Program-made: the position numbers and the translations under genes
Assembly (NCBI RefSeq): GCF_016617615.1
Contig: NZ_JAACYA010000002.1
Coordinates: 682,001 to 746,000 of the forward strand
DNA length: 64,000 bases
Reading direction: 5' to 3'
Source of the DNA: Persephonella atlantica
Lineage (GTDB): Bacteria > Aquificota > Aquificia > Aquificales > Hydrogenothermaceae
Notes under the pieces: generated by a model
Told to the model about the DNA's origin: nothing
The model's input: the letters and a program-made list of their open reading frames with translations, nothing else
The model's database searches: none
Part shown: positions 26,514 to 36,148 of the stretch, piece after piece
Layout: each line of letters begins with the position of its first letter
Numbering within the stretch: the first letter of the stretch is position 1

Positions 26514-27941
26514 CTACTCAATTCTATTATACTTATCATCAAACCTCACAATATCATCTTCCTTAACATATTCTCCAACCTGAACTTCTATTATTTCTAA
26601 AGGAACTTTACCAGGATTGATAAGTCTATGCTTTGTAGATTTTGGGACATATATACTTTCATTTTCATGAATAAAATACTCTTTTTTATTTCCTTCATTA
26701 TCTTCTAATATCACTTTAGCTGTTCCTTTTACTACAACCCAGTGTTCACTCCTGTGATAATGCATCTGAAGGCTCAAAGCTTCTCCCGGCTGAACTGTAA
26801 TTCTTTTTATTCTGTATCTTTCTCCTTTCTCAAGCTCTGTATAGCTTCCCCAAGGTCTATAAACTGTGGTATGAAATTCTGTTAGTTCTTTCGTTTCCTT
26901 ACTTTCTTTTAGTTTATTAACTATATCTTTTACTTTCTGACCTTCTCCTTTTTTTGCTATTAATAAAACATCATCGGTTTCAACAATAATTAAATCTTCA
27001 AGTCCTATTGTAGATATCAATCTTTTATTACCAAATATCAATGAATTTTTTGTATTTATATCTAAAACATTTCCAATTTTTACATTTTCATTTTTATCTT
27101 TATCTAAAACTTCATATACACTATCCCATGAACCAACATCAGACCACATAATATCGAGTGGTAAAACAAGCGCTTTATCTGTTTTTTCCATAATTGCATA
27201 GTCAATAGAAATATCTGGCATATCTTCAAAATTCATTATTAGTTCTTCAAAAGTTTGGGTTTCCATTTGATTGTAGATTTCAGGAGCATGTTTCTTAAAC
27301 TCTTCTAAAATTGTTTTTATACTAAAGGCAAACATTCCACTGTTCCAAAAGTAATTTCCAGACATCAGATATCTTTGAGCCGTTTCTAAATCTGGTTTTT
27401 CATGAAATTGTTTAACTTTATAACCTTCTCCAATTTTGTTTTCTGTATCTGCTTCTATATATCCATATCCAGTTTCAGGTTTTGTAGGATTGATCCCAAA
27501 TGTTACTATATATCCCTGCTTTGCAAGTTCTTCAGCTTTCTTTACACACTCAACAAATTTACTATCTGGAGAAATTACATGGTCTGAAGGTGATATAAAT
27601 AAAACTTCGTCCTCTGTAGCTTCAAGCTTTTCTAAAGCATACTTAACAGCTAAAGCGATTGCTGGTGCAGTGTTTCTACCTATAGGTTCAAGGATAATAT
27701 TTAGTTTTTCCAAAGGAAAATCTATAATATCTTTAACTTGGTTTTTCACATGAAATTGGTAATCCTTGTTTGTAATGATAACTATGTCTTCTATACTATC
27801 AACAGCCTTTATGTTTCTCTTTAAGGCTTTTTGCAAAAGTGTTTCTTTATCTCCAAAACTTAAAAACTGCTTAGGAAACTTCTTTCTCGATAATGGAAAA
27901 AGTCTTGTTCCACTGCCACCTGCAAGGATTATGGATTTCAT
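26514..27941 (-). CDS. manC: Mannose-1-phosphate guanylyltransferase / mannose-6-phosphate isomerase
   Basis: A 475-residue bifunctional enzyme making GDP-mannose. Residues 1-340 form the nucleotidyltransferase (ILAGGSGTRLFPLSRKKFPKQF, GRNTAPAIALA, FHEKPDLETAQRYL). Residues 355-475 form the type II isomerase cupin (RPWGSYTELEKGERYRIKRI, HYHRSEHWVVVKGTA, VPKSTKHRLINPG). It feeds gmd and fcl just upstream in the same direction. It lies one base after the Nudix gene. Confidence 0.95.
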   Translation of the reverse strand: MKSIILAGGSGTRLFPLSRKKFPKQFLSFGDKETLLQKALKRNIKAVDSIEDIVIITNKDYQFHVKNQVKDIIDFPLEKLNIILEPIGRNTAPAIALAVKYALEKLEATEDEVLFISPSDHVISPDSKFVECVKKAEELAKQGYIVTFGINPTKPETGYGYIEADTENKIGEGYKVKQFHEKPDLETAQRYLMSGNYFWNSGMFAFSIKTILEEFKKHAPEIYNQMETQTFEELIMNFEDMPDISIDYAIMEKTDKALVLPLDIMWSDVGSWDSVYEVLDKDKNENVKIGNVLDINTKNSLIFGNKRLISTIGLEDLIIVETDDVLLIAKKGEGQKVKDIVNKLKESKETKELTEFHTTVYRPWGSYTELEKGERYRIKRITVQPGEALSLQMHYHRSEHWVVVKGTAKVILEDNEGNKKEYFIHENESIYVPKSTKHRLINPGKVPLEIIEVQVGEYVKEDDIVRFDDKYNRIE

Positions 27942-27942
27942 G

Positions 27943-28395
27943 TTATCTTCCTCCGAAATAAACTTTGGTATAGTTATGAACCTCTTTACTTTCTAAAATC
28001 TCTTTTTTTGTTAGCCATACATATTTATTATGCTGATAAAAAGGCAGATCTAATTTATCTTTAACTTTTATCTTATATGCTAAAACTACATAATGAGTTG
28101 ATATTCCTTCGTCAAAAAAACTATTTTCATAAAAATGTTCATAAATTCCTAAAAATTTTCCTTTTTCTATAGAAAATTCCTGTCCTAATTCTTCTTTTGT
28201 TATTCTTTTGAAAGCTTGCGAAATTTTTTCATTTTTAAGAATTCTACCCCCAGGAACAAAATAAAATCCTTTTGCAGGTTCATTTATTCTTTTTCCTAAT
28301 AAAAATAATCCATTATTTTCTACTATAAGGTCTATAGATACTAATGGTGTATTTTTTACTATACATTTGAAAATTTCTAAAGGCAATTTTCCCAT
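27943..28395 (-). CDS. gmm: GDP-mannose mannosyl hydrolase-like Nudix protein
   Basis: A 150-residue Nudix hydrolase with LLGKRINEPAKGFYFVPGGRILKNEKISQAF and RITKEELG. This matches Gmm, whose Nudix box departs from the consensus and which uses an N-terminal FVPGGRI signature, and it sits between fcl and manC as in colanic-acid-type clusters. Gmm releases mannose or fucose from GDP-sugars and may tune GDP-mannose supply. Confidence 0.86.
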   Translation of the reverse strand: MGKLPLEIFKCIVKNTPLVSIDLIVENNGLFLLGKRINEPAKGFYFVPGGRILKNEKISQAFKRITKEELGQEFSIEKGKFLGIYEHFYENSFFDEGISTHYVVLAYKIKVKDKLDLPFYQHNKYVWLTKKEILESKEVHNYTKVYFGGR

Positions 28396-28396
28396 T

Positions 28397-29644
28397 TTAT
28401 GTATTTAAATACCAATCATAAAGTTTTCTTATACCTTCTTCTAAAGAAGTTTTATGTTTCCAGCCTAATGAATGGAGTTTGGAAACATCTGTAACTTTTC
28501 TCATGGTTCCATCTGGCTTTAAAGTGTTGAAATATAAATCTCCTTTGAATCCAACAATATCTTTTATAAGATAAGCTAAATCTTTTATAGAAATATCTTC
28601 TCCAGTTCCTATGTTTATGTGTGTGTTTCTTATCTCTTTGTTTGTATAACTCAAACGAAGTTTTTCCTTATCAAGCTCTGGATACATCTGCTTTACTATA
28701 TCTATAAAATCTATATTTTCCATCAAATATACACATGCATCAGCCATATCATCAGACCATAGAAATTCTCTCATAGGTTTCCCTGTTCCCCATATTTCAA
28801 CTGATACAGAGTGGGTAGTATGTAGCAAGTAGTTAGTAGTGGGTAGTTGGTAGTTTGTAGAATTGTTTAATTTTATTCCGTATTTATCTAATATTCTTAG
28901 TATCTCTTCCTTACTGGCTTTTCCATCTATTCCTTCTATTGGATTTTTATCTAAATCTTTTCTTATTTCATCCCAGTTCCCTTCTTCTAAAGCTTTTCCC
29001 AAATGCATTTTTCTGATAAGTGCAGGTAAAACATGGGATTTTTCTAAATCAAAATTATCATTATATCCATAAAGATTTGTCGGCATAACAGATATAAAAT
29101 TAGTCCCATACTGGAGGTTATAGCTTTCACACATTTTTATTCCAGCTATTTTCGCTATAGCATAAGGTTCATTTGTATATTCCAAAGGTGCTGTCAAAAG
29201 ATATTCTTCTTTTATAGGTTGCGGGCAATTTTTAGGATATATACAGGTACTACCTAAAAATAGGAGTTTTTTAATACCATAAATATAGCTATTGTGAATG
29301 ACATTATTTTGAATTTGTAGGTTTTGATAAATAAAATCTGCTCTATAAACGTTATTTGCCCATATACCACCAACTTTTGCTGCTGCTAAAAAAACATACT
29401 CAGGCTTTTCTTTTTCAAAAAATTTTATTACTTGTTCCTGATTAGTTAAATCTACTTGAATCCATCTAATATCTCCATCTAAAGGTTTTCTATTATGATA
29501 AGTTGAAATTATATTTTTGTATCCCTTTTCCTTTAATTTCCTTATAATTGCACTACCTACTAATCCTGTTCCACCAGCAACATATATTTTGCTATTCTTA
29601 TCTAGTTTGTAGTTTGTAGTGAGTAGTGAGTAGTTTTTTTTCAT
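28397..29644 (-). CDS. fcl: GDP-L-fucose synthase with heptamer-encoded insertions
   Basis: A 415-residue NADPH-dependent epimerase/reductase that turns GDP-4-keto-6-deoxymannose into GDP-L-fucose. [61 protein letters not shown] (YxxxK) and [13 protein letters not shown] are family signatures. It is about 90 residues longer than usual. Two extra stretches are translated from heptanucleotide arrays: the N-terminus ([12 protein letters not shown]) and about residues 262-282 ([19 protein letters not shown]). The ATG overlaps the stop of the four-helix-bundle gene (ATGA). A further insert (about residues 228-258) precedes the internal array. Confidence 0.92.
   Translation of the reverse strand: MKKNYSLLTTNYKLDKNSKIYVAGGTGLVGSAIIRKLKEKGYKNIISTYHNRKPLDGDIRWIQVDLTNQEQVIKFFEKEKPEYVFLAAAKVGGIWANNVYRADFIYQNLQIQNNVIHNSYIYGIKKLLFLGSTCIYPKNCPQPIKEEYLLTAPLEYTNEPYAIAKIAGIKMCESYNLQYGTNFISVMPTNLYGYNDNFDLEKSHVLPALIRKMHLGKALEEGNWDEIRKDLDKNPIEGIDGKASKEEILRILDKYGIKLNNSTNYQLPTTNYLLHTTHSVSVEIWGTGKPMREFLWSDDMADACVYLMENIDFIDIVKQMYPELDKEKLRLSYTNKEIRNTHINIGTGEDISIKDLAYLIKDIVGFKGDLYFNTLKPDGTMRKVTDVSKLHSLGWKHKTSLEEGIRKLYDWYLNT
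28809..28864 (-). repeat. Heptanucleotide array inside fcl
   Basis: Read on the plus strand, seven or eight consecutive 7-base units: (GAGTGGG) TAGTATG, TAGCAAG, TAGTTAG, TAGTGGG, TAGTTGG, TAGTTTG, (TAGAATT). Consensus TAGTNNG. Three units equal seven codons, so translation yields a seven-residue period ([19 protein letters not shown]) on the fcl strand with no stop codon. The insert keeps the fcl frame. Confidence 0.9.
29603..29637 (-). repeat. Heptanucleotide array at the fcl 5' end
   Basis: Plus-strand units TAGTTTG, TAGTTTG, TAGTGAG, TAGTGAG, TAGTTTT. The array encodes residues 3-14 of the predicted fcl product and lies between the ATG and the start of the Rossmann fold. No other start codon is evident closer to the conserved fold, so the array is now part of the translated N-terminus. 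Confidence 0.88.
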
Positions 29645-29988
29645 CTTTCCCTTTTTAAAGATTTTTTTAATCCCCTGAGCATTTTTATAATTTCATTTAA
29701 TTCATTTTTCCAATCTAATCCTACTTCTTTTCTTATATAGCCTATTTCAATTCTGATATAAATTTGAGTGATAAGCTCTGCTATAGAATCCTCAGCTATA
29801 TTCAAAAACTTTACTTTATCTTTATTTGATTCTTTTTCCATTTCCTCTGCAATATTACTACTAATTGATAAAGCACTTCTAGTAATTTGATCTTTAAATC
29901 CATAATCCTTAAACTCTTTGAAATATTTACAAATCTCTACACTTAGTCTACAACTCCTTTCACAAACATCTAAATTTTCACACTTCAT
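29641..29988 (-). CDS. Four-helix-bundle protein (S23/IVP family)
   Basis: A 115-residue all-helical protein matching the four-helix-bundle family first seen encoded in 23S rRNA intervening sequences and related to bvaL/Avd. The core is [44 protein letters not shown] followed by [18 protein letters not shown]. The role is unknown in most hosts; the family forms pentamers that bind nucleic acid. The gene is flanked on both sides by heptamer arrays and separates gmd from fcl, which are normally adjacent, so it looks inserted. Confidence 0.86.
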   Translation of the reverse strand: MKCENLDVCERSCRLSVEICKYFKEFKDYGFKDQITRSALSISSNIAEEMEKESNKDKVKFLNIAEDSIAELITQIYIRIEIGYIRKEVGLDWKNELNEIIKMLRGLKKSLKRER

Positions 29989-30003
29989 TTTTATTCCCTT
30001 TAT

Positions 30004-30038
30004 CTACTACCTACTACTTACTACCCACCACTTACTCT
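30004..30038 (-). repeat. Heptanucleotide array between gmd and the four-helix-bundle gene
   Basis: Plus-strand units CTACTAC, CTACTAC, TTACTAC, CCACCAC, TTACTCT, the complement of TAGTNNG-type units. It fills most of the 49-base gap between gmd and the four-helix-bundle gene and touches the gmd stop codon. Its orientation is opposite to the two fcl arrays: here the TAGTNNG form is on the minus strand. Confidence 0.88.
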
Positions 30039-31216
30039 TATAATTCACAACTTTTTGGCACTTCAAAACCGCATCTTTTCAGAACTAACTCTCTATAATT
30101 TTTCTCTAAATCACTTTCAACCATCTCTTTTATTAAATCATCCAGTGTGTGTTTAGGCTCCCATCCTAATTTTTCTCTTGCTTTTGTAGCATCTCCTATA
30201 AGAATATCAACTTCAGCTGGTCTAAAATATTTAGGGTCAACTTCTATTACAGGTTTCCCAATAAGAGATTTAGCATAAGAAACAATACTTTCTATCTGCT
30301 CTGCTCCTATTTTTTCTAACTTTTTAGCAAGCAATTCTTCATTTACCGATTTTACTGTTCCTTTTTCATCTACTCCTTCACCAACAAATTCTATTTCCAT
30401 TCCTAATTCCGAAAATGTTTTTCTTGCAAATTCTCTAACTTCAGTTGTTTTACCTGTTGCTAAAACATAATCGTCTGGTTCATCCTGTTGCAGTATCAAC
30501 CACATTCCTTCTACGTAATCTTTAGCATGTCCCCAGTCTCTTTTTGCATTAAGGTTTCCAAGATAAAGTTTTTTGTCAAGTCCTAAAATTATTCTTGTAG
30601 CCCCTCTTGTTATTTTTCTTGTAACAAATGTTTCTCCCCTAATAGGAGATTCATGATTAAAAAGAATACCATTACAGGCGAACATTCCATAAGCTTCTCT
30701 GTAGTTAACAGTTATCCAGTAAGCATAAAGTTTTGCAACTCCATAAGGGCTTCTTGGATAAAACGGAGTTTTTTCATTTTGTGGTATTTCTTGAACTTTA
30801 CCATAAAGTTCTGATGTAGATGCTTGGTATATTTTGGTTTTATCCATCAATCCCAATAATCTGACAGCCTCTAATATTCTTAATGTTCCTATTCCATCAG
30901 CATTCGCAGTATATTCAGGTTGTTCAAAAGAAACTGCCACATGAGATTGAGCTCCAAGGTTATATATTTCATCAGGTTGTATTTTTTGGATTAACCTCGT
31001 TAAATTTAAGCTGTCAGTTAAATCTCCATAGTGCAGGAAAAAATTAACATTTTCTTCATGAGGATCTTTATACAGATGGTCAATTCTTTCTGTGTTAAAA
31101 AGAGAACTTCTTCTTTTTATTCCGTGCACTTCATATCCTTTGTTTAATAAAAATTCTGCTAAATATGCTCCATCTTGTCCAGTAATGCCCGTTATTAGAG
31201 CTATTTTTTTAGACAT
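30038..31216 (-). CDS. gmd: GDP-mannose 4,6-dehydratase
   Basis: Forms GDP-4-keto-6-deoxymannose, precursor of GDP-fucose. The 392-residue SDR carries [69 protein letters not shown] (YxxxK) and [18 protein letters not shown]. It is about 20-40 residues longer than common homologues because of an extra helical segment (about 300-335, [19 protein letters not shown]) before [12 protein letters not shown]. The frame allows TTG at 31228, but this lies in the G-rich ribosome site and ATG at 31216 gives the family start. Confidence 0.95.
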   Translation of the reverse strand: MSKKIALITGITGQDGAYLAEFLLNKGYEVHGIKRRSSLFNTERIDHLYKDPHEENVNFFLHYGDLTDSLNLTRLIQKIQPDEIYNLGAQSHVAVSFEQPEYTANADGIGTLRILEAVRLLGLMDKTKIYQASTSELYGKVQEIPQNEKTPFYPRSPYGVAKLYAYWITVNYREAYGMFACNGILFNHESPIRGETFVTRKITRGATRIILGLDKKLYLGNLNAKRDWGHAKDYVEGMWLILQQDEPDDYVLATGKTTEVREFARKTFSELGMEIEFVGEGVDEKGTVKSVNEELLAKKLEKIGAEQIESIVSYAKSLIGKPVIEVDPKYFRPAEVDILIGDATKAREKLGWEPKHTLDDLIKEMVESDLEKNYRELVLKRCGFEVPKSCEL

Positions 31217-32003
31217 TTTTCCCCCCAATAAACTTATATTGAAAGATTTTAGAAATTGGCTTAGCTAAAAATAAAATAGGGTTAGTTTTTAATCCATTTT
31301 CTTTCCACGCTTTATAACTTTCAATATTTGCCTGTATTATATTCTTAATATTTTTATTACTTTTACCTCCTATTCTCATCTTTACTAAAACTTCTGATAT
31401 ATAACTACTACTTATTTGGTATTTTTCCAGAAATCTTAACATTAGTTCATAATCAGCTGCAATCTTAAATTTTAGATTAAATACTCCATATTTTTCGTAA
31501 ACTTCCTTTTTTACAAAAAATGTAGGATGGGGCGGGTGCCACCCTTTCTTAAAAAGCCCTCTTTTGTAAGGTTTGCTTTTCCAGTATCTAATAATTTTAC
31601 TTGTATCTTTACTGTTGACATAAATTAAATCTCCATATACACTATCAACTTTCTGGGCTATAAATTCTTTTACTACCTTTTCTATAGTATTATTTGAAGC
31701 ATAAAAATCATCACTATTAAGAAACCCTATAATGTCTCCTGTTGCTGATTCCAATCCTTTATTCATAGCATCGTATATTCCATTATCTGGTTCACTAATC
31801 CAGTAATCAATATAATCTTCATAATTTTTTATTATATCAATAGTTCTATCAGTTGAACCTCCATCTATTATGATATACTCAATATTTGGGTAAGTTTGAT
31901 TTATTACACTTTGAATGGTTCCTTCAATATATCTCTCCCCATTATATACAACTGTAATTACACTCACTAAAGGAAGTTTTTTATAATTAGAAAAGAATTT
32001 CAT
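31209..32003 (-). CDS. Family 2 glycosyltransferase
   Basis: A 264-residue GT-A enzyme with [48 protein letters not shown] and FLNSDDFY (DxD region). It transfers a sugar from a nucleotide donor to the growing lipid-linked O-unit at the cytoplasmic face; donor and linkage are not predictable. Its N-terminal catalytic part is nearly identical to that of the gene at 34115-35188, also at DNA level, while the C-terminal acceptor part differs. It overlaps gmd by eight bases. Confidence 0.9.
   Translation of the reverse strand: MKFFSNYKKLPLVSVITVVYNGERYIEGTIQSVINQTYPNIEYIIIDGGSTDRTIDIIKNYEDYIDYWISEPDNGIYDAMNKGLESATGDIIGFLNSDDFYASNNTIEKVVKEFIAQKVDSVYGDLIYVNSKDTSKIIRYWKSKPYKRGLFKKGWHPPHPTFFVKKEVYEKYGVFNLKFKIAADYELMLRFLEKYQISSSYISEVLVKMRIGGKSNKNIKNIIQANIESYKAWKENGLKTNPILFLAKPISKIFQYKFIGGKNV
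31741..31986 (-). repeat. Duplicated glycosyltransferase segment (copy 1; copy 2 at 34585-34824)
   Basis: Both stretches encode the nucleotide-binding part of a family 2 glycosyltransferase, from [13 protein letters not shown] to AMNKG--SATG. Long identical DNA blocks occur, for example around TATTCATAGCATCGTATATTC and CAGTAATCAATATAAT. Outside the segment the two genes diverge, which suggests a recent duplication or gene conversion limited to this domain. Confidence 0.75.
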
Positions 32004-32017
32004 TTCTCCCCTTCTAC

Positions 32018-32947
32018 TTACTTTAATTTAAGCATCTTTATTATTTTTTTTGCCACATTATACCCACCGTATTTTCTTAGTAAATATCCAACCCTTGAAT
32101 AGAATGACAGATCATGGTAATTTTTAAAACAACTTATCAACTCTTCATCGGGCCATACATGTTCCAATTTTATCTTTTTATTACTTATATCAACAAACCA
32201 TTTGTCATTTTTTATATTATTGTGAGTTCCTAACGAATCAAAGCCCATATTTTTTACTTTAGAATATTTAGGGTATAAAGTATATGCTCCATATTTATAT
32301 TGATTATAACACCATCTGATTGCCCATGAATCTATTTTTCCCAACATTTGCAACTCAAGCATTTTATATAAATCATTTCCTCCAAAGTTAAACTTTCTAA
32401 TACTGTCCTTGCTTCTTTTAAATTCTTCCCAATCTTTTATATCCCAATCAACTATTTCCCACCTATCCTTCCAAGTTGCCCATCCCCAAGAATTCACTCT
32501 TGGAGCTAAAAATACATCTTTATTATAACTTTTTAAGCACTTTAAAGGTGGAGAGTATCCAGCAATAGACCATATTTGCTTATTGTTTTTGTAAAAATCC
32601 AACGCCTCATTCATATATTCTAAAAAGTCTTTTGAAACAATTAGATCGTCTTCTAAGACTATAACTTTTCCATACTTTTTGATAATAGTTGTTATTCCGT
32701 CTAATATATTGGATGACAAACCATAATTTCTTTTTCTTTCAATAATGTTTACTCTTTTAAATCCATCTATATTTTTTATAAATTTTCTTACTTTTAAAAC
32801 ATCTTCTTTATCAGTTTCATTCTTGAATCCATCGCTAAAAATGTATAATATAGAATACTTTGATATCTTATTAGCTTTTAAACTTTCTATAAGTTTTTTT
32901 GGAATTCTACGATATGTAAAGATTAATACTGTAGCTAAATCAGACAT
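32018..32947 (-). CDS. Glycosyltransferase, GNT-I-like/family 2
   Basis: A 309-residue protein with the GT-A fold: VLIFTYRRIPKKLIESL at the N-terminus, NYGLSSNILDGI, and a VIVLEDDLIVSKDFLEYMNEAL acidic motif (EDD) that resembles eukaryotic GnT-I and bacterial relatives found in O-antigen loci. The NSWGWATWKDRW block is typical of that bacterial group. It probably adds one sugar of the repeat unit. It overlaps the polymerase gene by eight bases. Confidence 0.82.
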   Translation of the reverse strand: MSDLATVLIFTYRRIPKKLIESLKANKISKYSILYIFSDGFKNETDKEDVLKVRKFIKNIDGFKRVNIIERKRNYGLSSNILDGITTIIKKYGKVIVLEDDLIVSKDFLEYMNEALDFYKNNKQIWSIAGYSPPLKCLKSYNKDVFLAPRVNSWGWATWKDRWEIVDWDIKDWEEFKRSKDSIRKFNFGGNDLYKMLELQMLGKIDSWAIRWCYNQYKYGAYTLYPKYSKVKNMGFDSLGTHNNIKNDKWFVDISNKKIKLEHVWPDEELISCFKNYHDLSFYSRVGYLLRKYGGYNVAKKIIKMLKLK

Positions 32948-34118
32948 AATTTTTTCTCCAAACTATAATTTTAGGGAATTTAACAAAGCAAAAGAAGAAA
33001 ATTACTGGAATCCAAATTATATACTCATAAGGGGTACCATGAAAAAGAAAATTTGGCAAAAAAAACAGATATATCATAATTGCAATCTCTTCTTTTAATT
33101 CTATTTTTTTTGTTTTTATTTTGTAAAATATTAGAACCAATGGAAGAATGAAAAAAAATAATACATATAAGCTCCCAATAAAATAACCAAAATCTACTAT
33201 AATTTGTAATATGGGTGAGTCCATTCTAAAAGAGTTTATCCCCCATCCCCAGAAATTATCTGATGTAAAATATTTTACAAAAGTATTTTTAAAATTTTCA
33301 TGCCTAATATCTGCTGATAAAATTTCGCCTGTATTATACAGAAGAGAATTTACAGATAGTGTTAATAATTTGTAAATGTTTACAAATTGTTCTCTGAAAA
33401 TTATAAATATTGAAATAGATAAGATTATCATTATATATGTTACTTTTTTTATTAGAATTTTACGTAATCCAATTTTTCTTATAAAATAGATTGCTATAAG
33501 CAGAATACCTAATATAGAACTTTTGCTAAAAGATAATAAATATATATACATACTTAAAAGAATCATCCCTATTAGGGAGATTGCTATTGCATATTTTAAT
33601 TTATATTTAAATAAATAATACAGAATAAAAATTATATTCAATCCTGATGTCCAACTGACAATAAGAGGATTCTCTGTATCTCCTACATATAATCTACCTC
33701 CTTTCTGCAACCAATAATTAGTATCTAGTGGAGTTGAAACAGCAGTAAAAATTACACTAATAGAAGATACTATTATTAGTACTTTTAGTAGGTTTTTCTC
33801 GTTAATTTTTTCAAAATTATTTTTATTTTGAGAAAGTAAAATAAATATTAATCCTAAAATAACTAATAAAGAAACTAACTGCCGTGTGTTATTCTGATTT
33901 GTTAGAAAGTATTCTAATAAAAATAAAAGCACTAGTGATAACCAAAACAGATAAGTAATATTTACTCTAAGATTAAACAAAAGTAAATTCTTAAAATTCA
34001 TATCTCCTAAGAAAATTAGAAAAATAACCATATATATAAGTGCTTTAGGAAATCCTATCATAGTTTTTATTGCAAATAGGCCAGGTAAACCAAGCAGTAG
34101 AACTATTTGAGAAATCAT
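32940..34118 (-). CDS. O-antigen polymerase-like membrane protein (Wzy candidate)
   Basis: A 392-residue, very AT-rich gene with about eleven hydrophobic helices and no conserved enzymatic motif, as usual for Wzy. The loop after the middle helices contains RHENFKNTFVKYFTSDNFWGWGINSFRMDSP, resembling the Wzy_C/O-antigen-ligase loop that ends in WGxGxxSF. It lies among glycosyltransferases and upstream of none of the housekeeping genes, which fits a serotype-specific polymerase. Confidence 0.75.
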   Translation of the reverse strand: MISQIVLLLGLPGLFAIKTMIGFPKALIYMVIFLIFLGDMNFKNLLLFNLRVNITYLFWLSLVLLFLLEYFLTNQNNTRQLVSLLVILGLIFILLSQNKNNFEKINEKNLLKVLIIVSSISVIFTAVSTPLDTNYWLQKGGRLYVGDTENPLIVSWTSGLNIIFILYYLFKYKLKYAIAISLIGMILLSMYIYLLSFSKSSILGILLIAIYFIRKIGLRKILIKKVTYIMIILSISIFIIFREQFVNIYKLLTLSVNSLLYNTGEILSADIRHENFKNTFVKYFTSDNFWGWGINSFRMDSPILQIIVDFGYFIGSLYVLFFFILPLVLIFYKIKTKKIELKEEIAIMIYLFFLPNFLFHGTPYEYIIWIPVIFFFCFVKFPKIIVWRKNYV

Positions 34119-35188
34119 TTATAAATACCTTTTTTTATCCGAAATAAAATTCCACGCAATAATCCAGATATTCCATAAGAATTTAATAAAATTAAATATT
34201 TATCCTTTCTCTTTTGGAAAGATGTTTTTGAGGATACACCACCTCCTCTAAACATACAAATAGCTTCATTTATATAAACCAGATTTTCAGGATTTTTTAA
34301 ATATATACGATTAACTAATTCATAATCTCCGTATATTTTATATTTTACATTATAAAATAATTCATGCTTCAATACTCTCTTATTAAAAAACATTGCCTGG
34401 TGACATGCCATAATTTCACCAACTTCTAATTTAGTGATGTCTAAAGGAAAAATGATTTCTCCATTTTGAATTTTATTTCCATAAATGAGAGCTTTTTCTT
34501 TGTATATATGAAATTTTATTTTTGTTAGCACTTCTCTATTTGTAAATGAATCTCCTGCATTCATAAAATTTATCCACATTCCAGTAGCTGATTTTATACC
34601 CTTATTCATAGCATCGTATATTCCATCATCAGGTTCACTTACCCAGTAATCAATATAATTTTCATACTTTCTGATTATATCTAGTGTTCCATCTGTTGAG
34701 CCCCCATCTATTATGATGTATTCAATATTTGGGTATACTTGGTTTATTACACTTTGAATAGTTTCTTCAAGGTATTTTTCTCCATTATATACAACTGTAA
34801 TTATACTTACTAAAGGAAGCTCTTTTAAATTTAAACTATTACTTTTTGCATATTTTCTTATACTTTTCTCTAATTCTTTATCAACAGATTTGATAGGATA
34901 CCCATCAATATTACAAATATACCATTTATTGTTAATTAACTTATAGCTAAATTTAAAATACCCCTTAGTTCTTAAACCACCTTCGCCTTTTCTTTTTTCT
35001 CTTTCTGGTAAAAACAAATATGTATTAAACTTCCTATCTTTCTTGGATGTAATCTTCGAATTAATTATCCCAAATTCTGAAAGGTTTATTTTAAATTTAT
35101 ATTCTTTCTTTATTTTTCCGTTATCATCTAAATATTCTTCATCTAACAATCTGTATATTAACTTTTCTGCAGAAACGATTTTTTCCAT
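34115..35188 (-). CDS. Family 2 glycosyltransferase with an extra N-terminal domain
   Basis: Residues 124-357 are a GT-A glycosyltransferase ([59 protein letters not shown]). Residues 1-120 are an unrecognised beta-rich, lysine-rich domain (KIKKEYKFKINLSEFGI ... SKKDRKFNTYLFLPERE ... YFKFSYKLINNKWYICNIDG) that is absent from the sister gene at 31209-32003. The extra domain could bind acceptor or membrane; this is unknown. Overlaps the polymerase gene by four bases. Confidence 0.85.
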   Translation of the reverse strand: MEKIVSAEKLIYRLLDEEYLDDNGKIKKEYKFKINLSEFGIINSKITSKKDRKFNTYLFLPEREKRKGEGGLRTKGYFKFSYKLINNKWYICNIDGYPIKSVDKELEKSIRKYAKSNSLNLKELPLVSIITVVYNGEKYLEETIQSVINQVYPNIEYIIIDGGSTDGTLDIIRKYENYIDYWVSEPDDGIYDAMNKGIKSATGMWINFMNAGDSFTNREVLTKIKFHIYKEKALIYGNKIQNGEIIFPLDITKLEVGEIMACHQAMFFNKRVLKHELFYNVKYKIYGDYELVNRIYLKNPENLVYINEAICMFRGGGVSSKTSFQKRKDKYLILLNSYGISGLLRGILFRIKKGIYK

Positions 35189-35191
35189 TTC

Positions 35192-36148
35192 TCAACCTTT
35201 AAAATTATTGAATTTCCTTATCAATATATTTTTTACCATCTTAACTAAAGATACAAAATCAATTTTAGCATTAGTATTTTTCATATAAAAATCGTTTATT
35301 CTTTTTAAATTCATCTCTTTATTTAATTTTTTGCATTTTTTCAGAACAAGATAAAGTCTTGTATTATTGGCTCTTATCAAATCAGATCTGTATTTCTCTA
35401 TGAAATATGATAATGCCAAGCTATAATTTATAATTAACCTACATTTATTTGATTTTATTGAGATAGAATCTGGATGAGCTCTAAAAAAAGATAAATAATC
35501 CTTTACAAAGGCAAATTTAGGATATTGATTGGCTGTCAGAAGGTATATTAATAGATCATTACCTATTGCGTGCATGCTAAAATCAATATTTATTTTATTG
35601 GGTATATTTATTAGTAAATTTTTCCTTAAATCTTTTAGCCTAAATAAAGCACAACCAGGAGAAACAGGATATTTATCAAAATATAATATACCTTTTATAT
35701 ATTCTTCACTGTTATATATTCCTGATTTGTTTATAGAAACATGAACTTTTCCATCTTTAGGACATTTAGTAAAAACTTTTGTTCCTGTAATTACAAATCC
35801 AACATCTTTATTTTCAATATAGTGTAATGTTTTTTCAATAAAATCTGGAGTGATTAAATCGTCAGACCATAATATTTTCCCATACTCTCCACTGGCCTCA
35901 TCTATACATCTCTTCCAATTTCTAACAGGACCAATATTAGTTTCATTTTGAAAAATTTTTAGTCTACTATCTTGTTTAGCGAGTTTTTTTAGAATTTTCC
36001 ATGTATTATCTGTACTTTTATTATCAACAATAATCACTTCGATATTTCTGTATGTTTGATTCAAAGCACTTTTTACAGTTTCTTCTATATATTTTTCTCT
36101 ATTATACACTGGGATTAAAATACTAACCAATTTATTTTTATTTAACAT
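35192..36148 (-). CDS. Family 2 glycosyltransferase
   Basis: A 318-residue GT-A glycosyltransferase: VSILIPVYNREKYIEETVKSALNQTY, IIVDNKSTDNTW, NIGPVRNWKRCIDEASGEYGKILWSDDLI (DxD-type SDD). The C-terminal third is basic and less conserved. Probably another O-unit assembly enzyme. It overlaps the flippase gene by seven bases. Confidence 0.88.
   Translation of the reverse strand: MLNKNKLVSILIPVYNREKYIEETVKSALNQTYRNIEVIIVDNKSTDNTWKILKKLAKQDSRLKIFQNETNIGPVRNWKRCIDEASGEYGKILWSDDLITPDFIEKTLHYIENKDVGFVITGTKVFTKCPKDGKVHVSINKSGIYNSEEYIKGILYFDKYPVSPGCALFRLKDLRKNLLINIPNKINIDFSMHAIGNDLLIYLLTANQYPKFAFVKDYLSFFRAHPDSISIKSNKCRLIINYSLALSYFIEKYRSDLIRANNTRLYLVLKKCKKLNKEMNLKRINDFYMKNTNAKIDFVSLVKMVKNILIRKFNNFKG

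Noticed and set aside
29641-29988. Accessory protein of a diversity-generating retroelement
   Set aside because: The four-helix-bundle fold resembles Avd, but no reverse transcriptase and no template/variable repeat pair were found.
28809-30038. CRISPR array
   Set aside because: Units are 7 bases, contiguous and degenerate, without spacers, and no cas genes are present.
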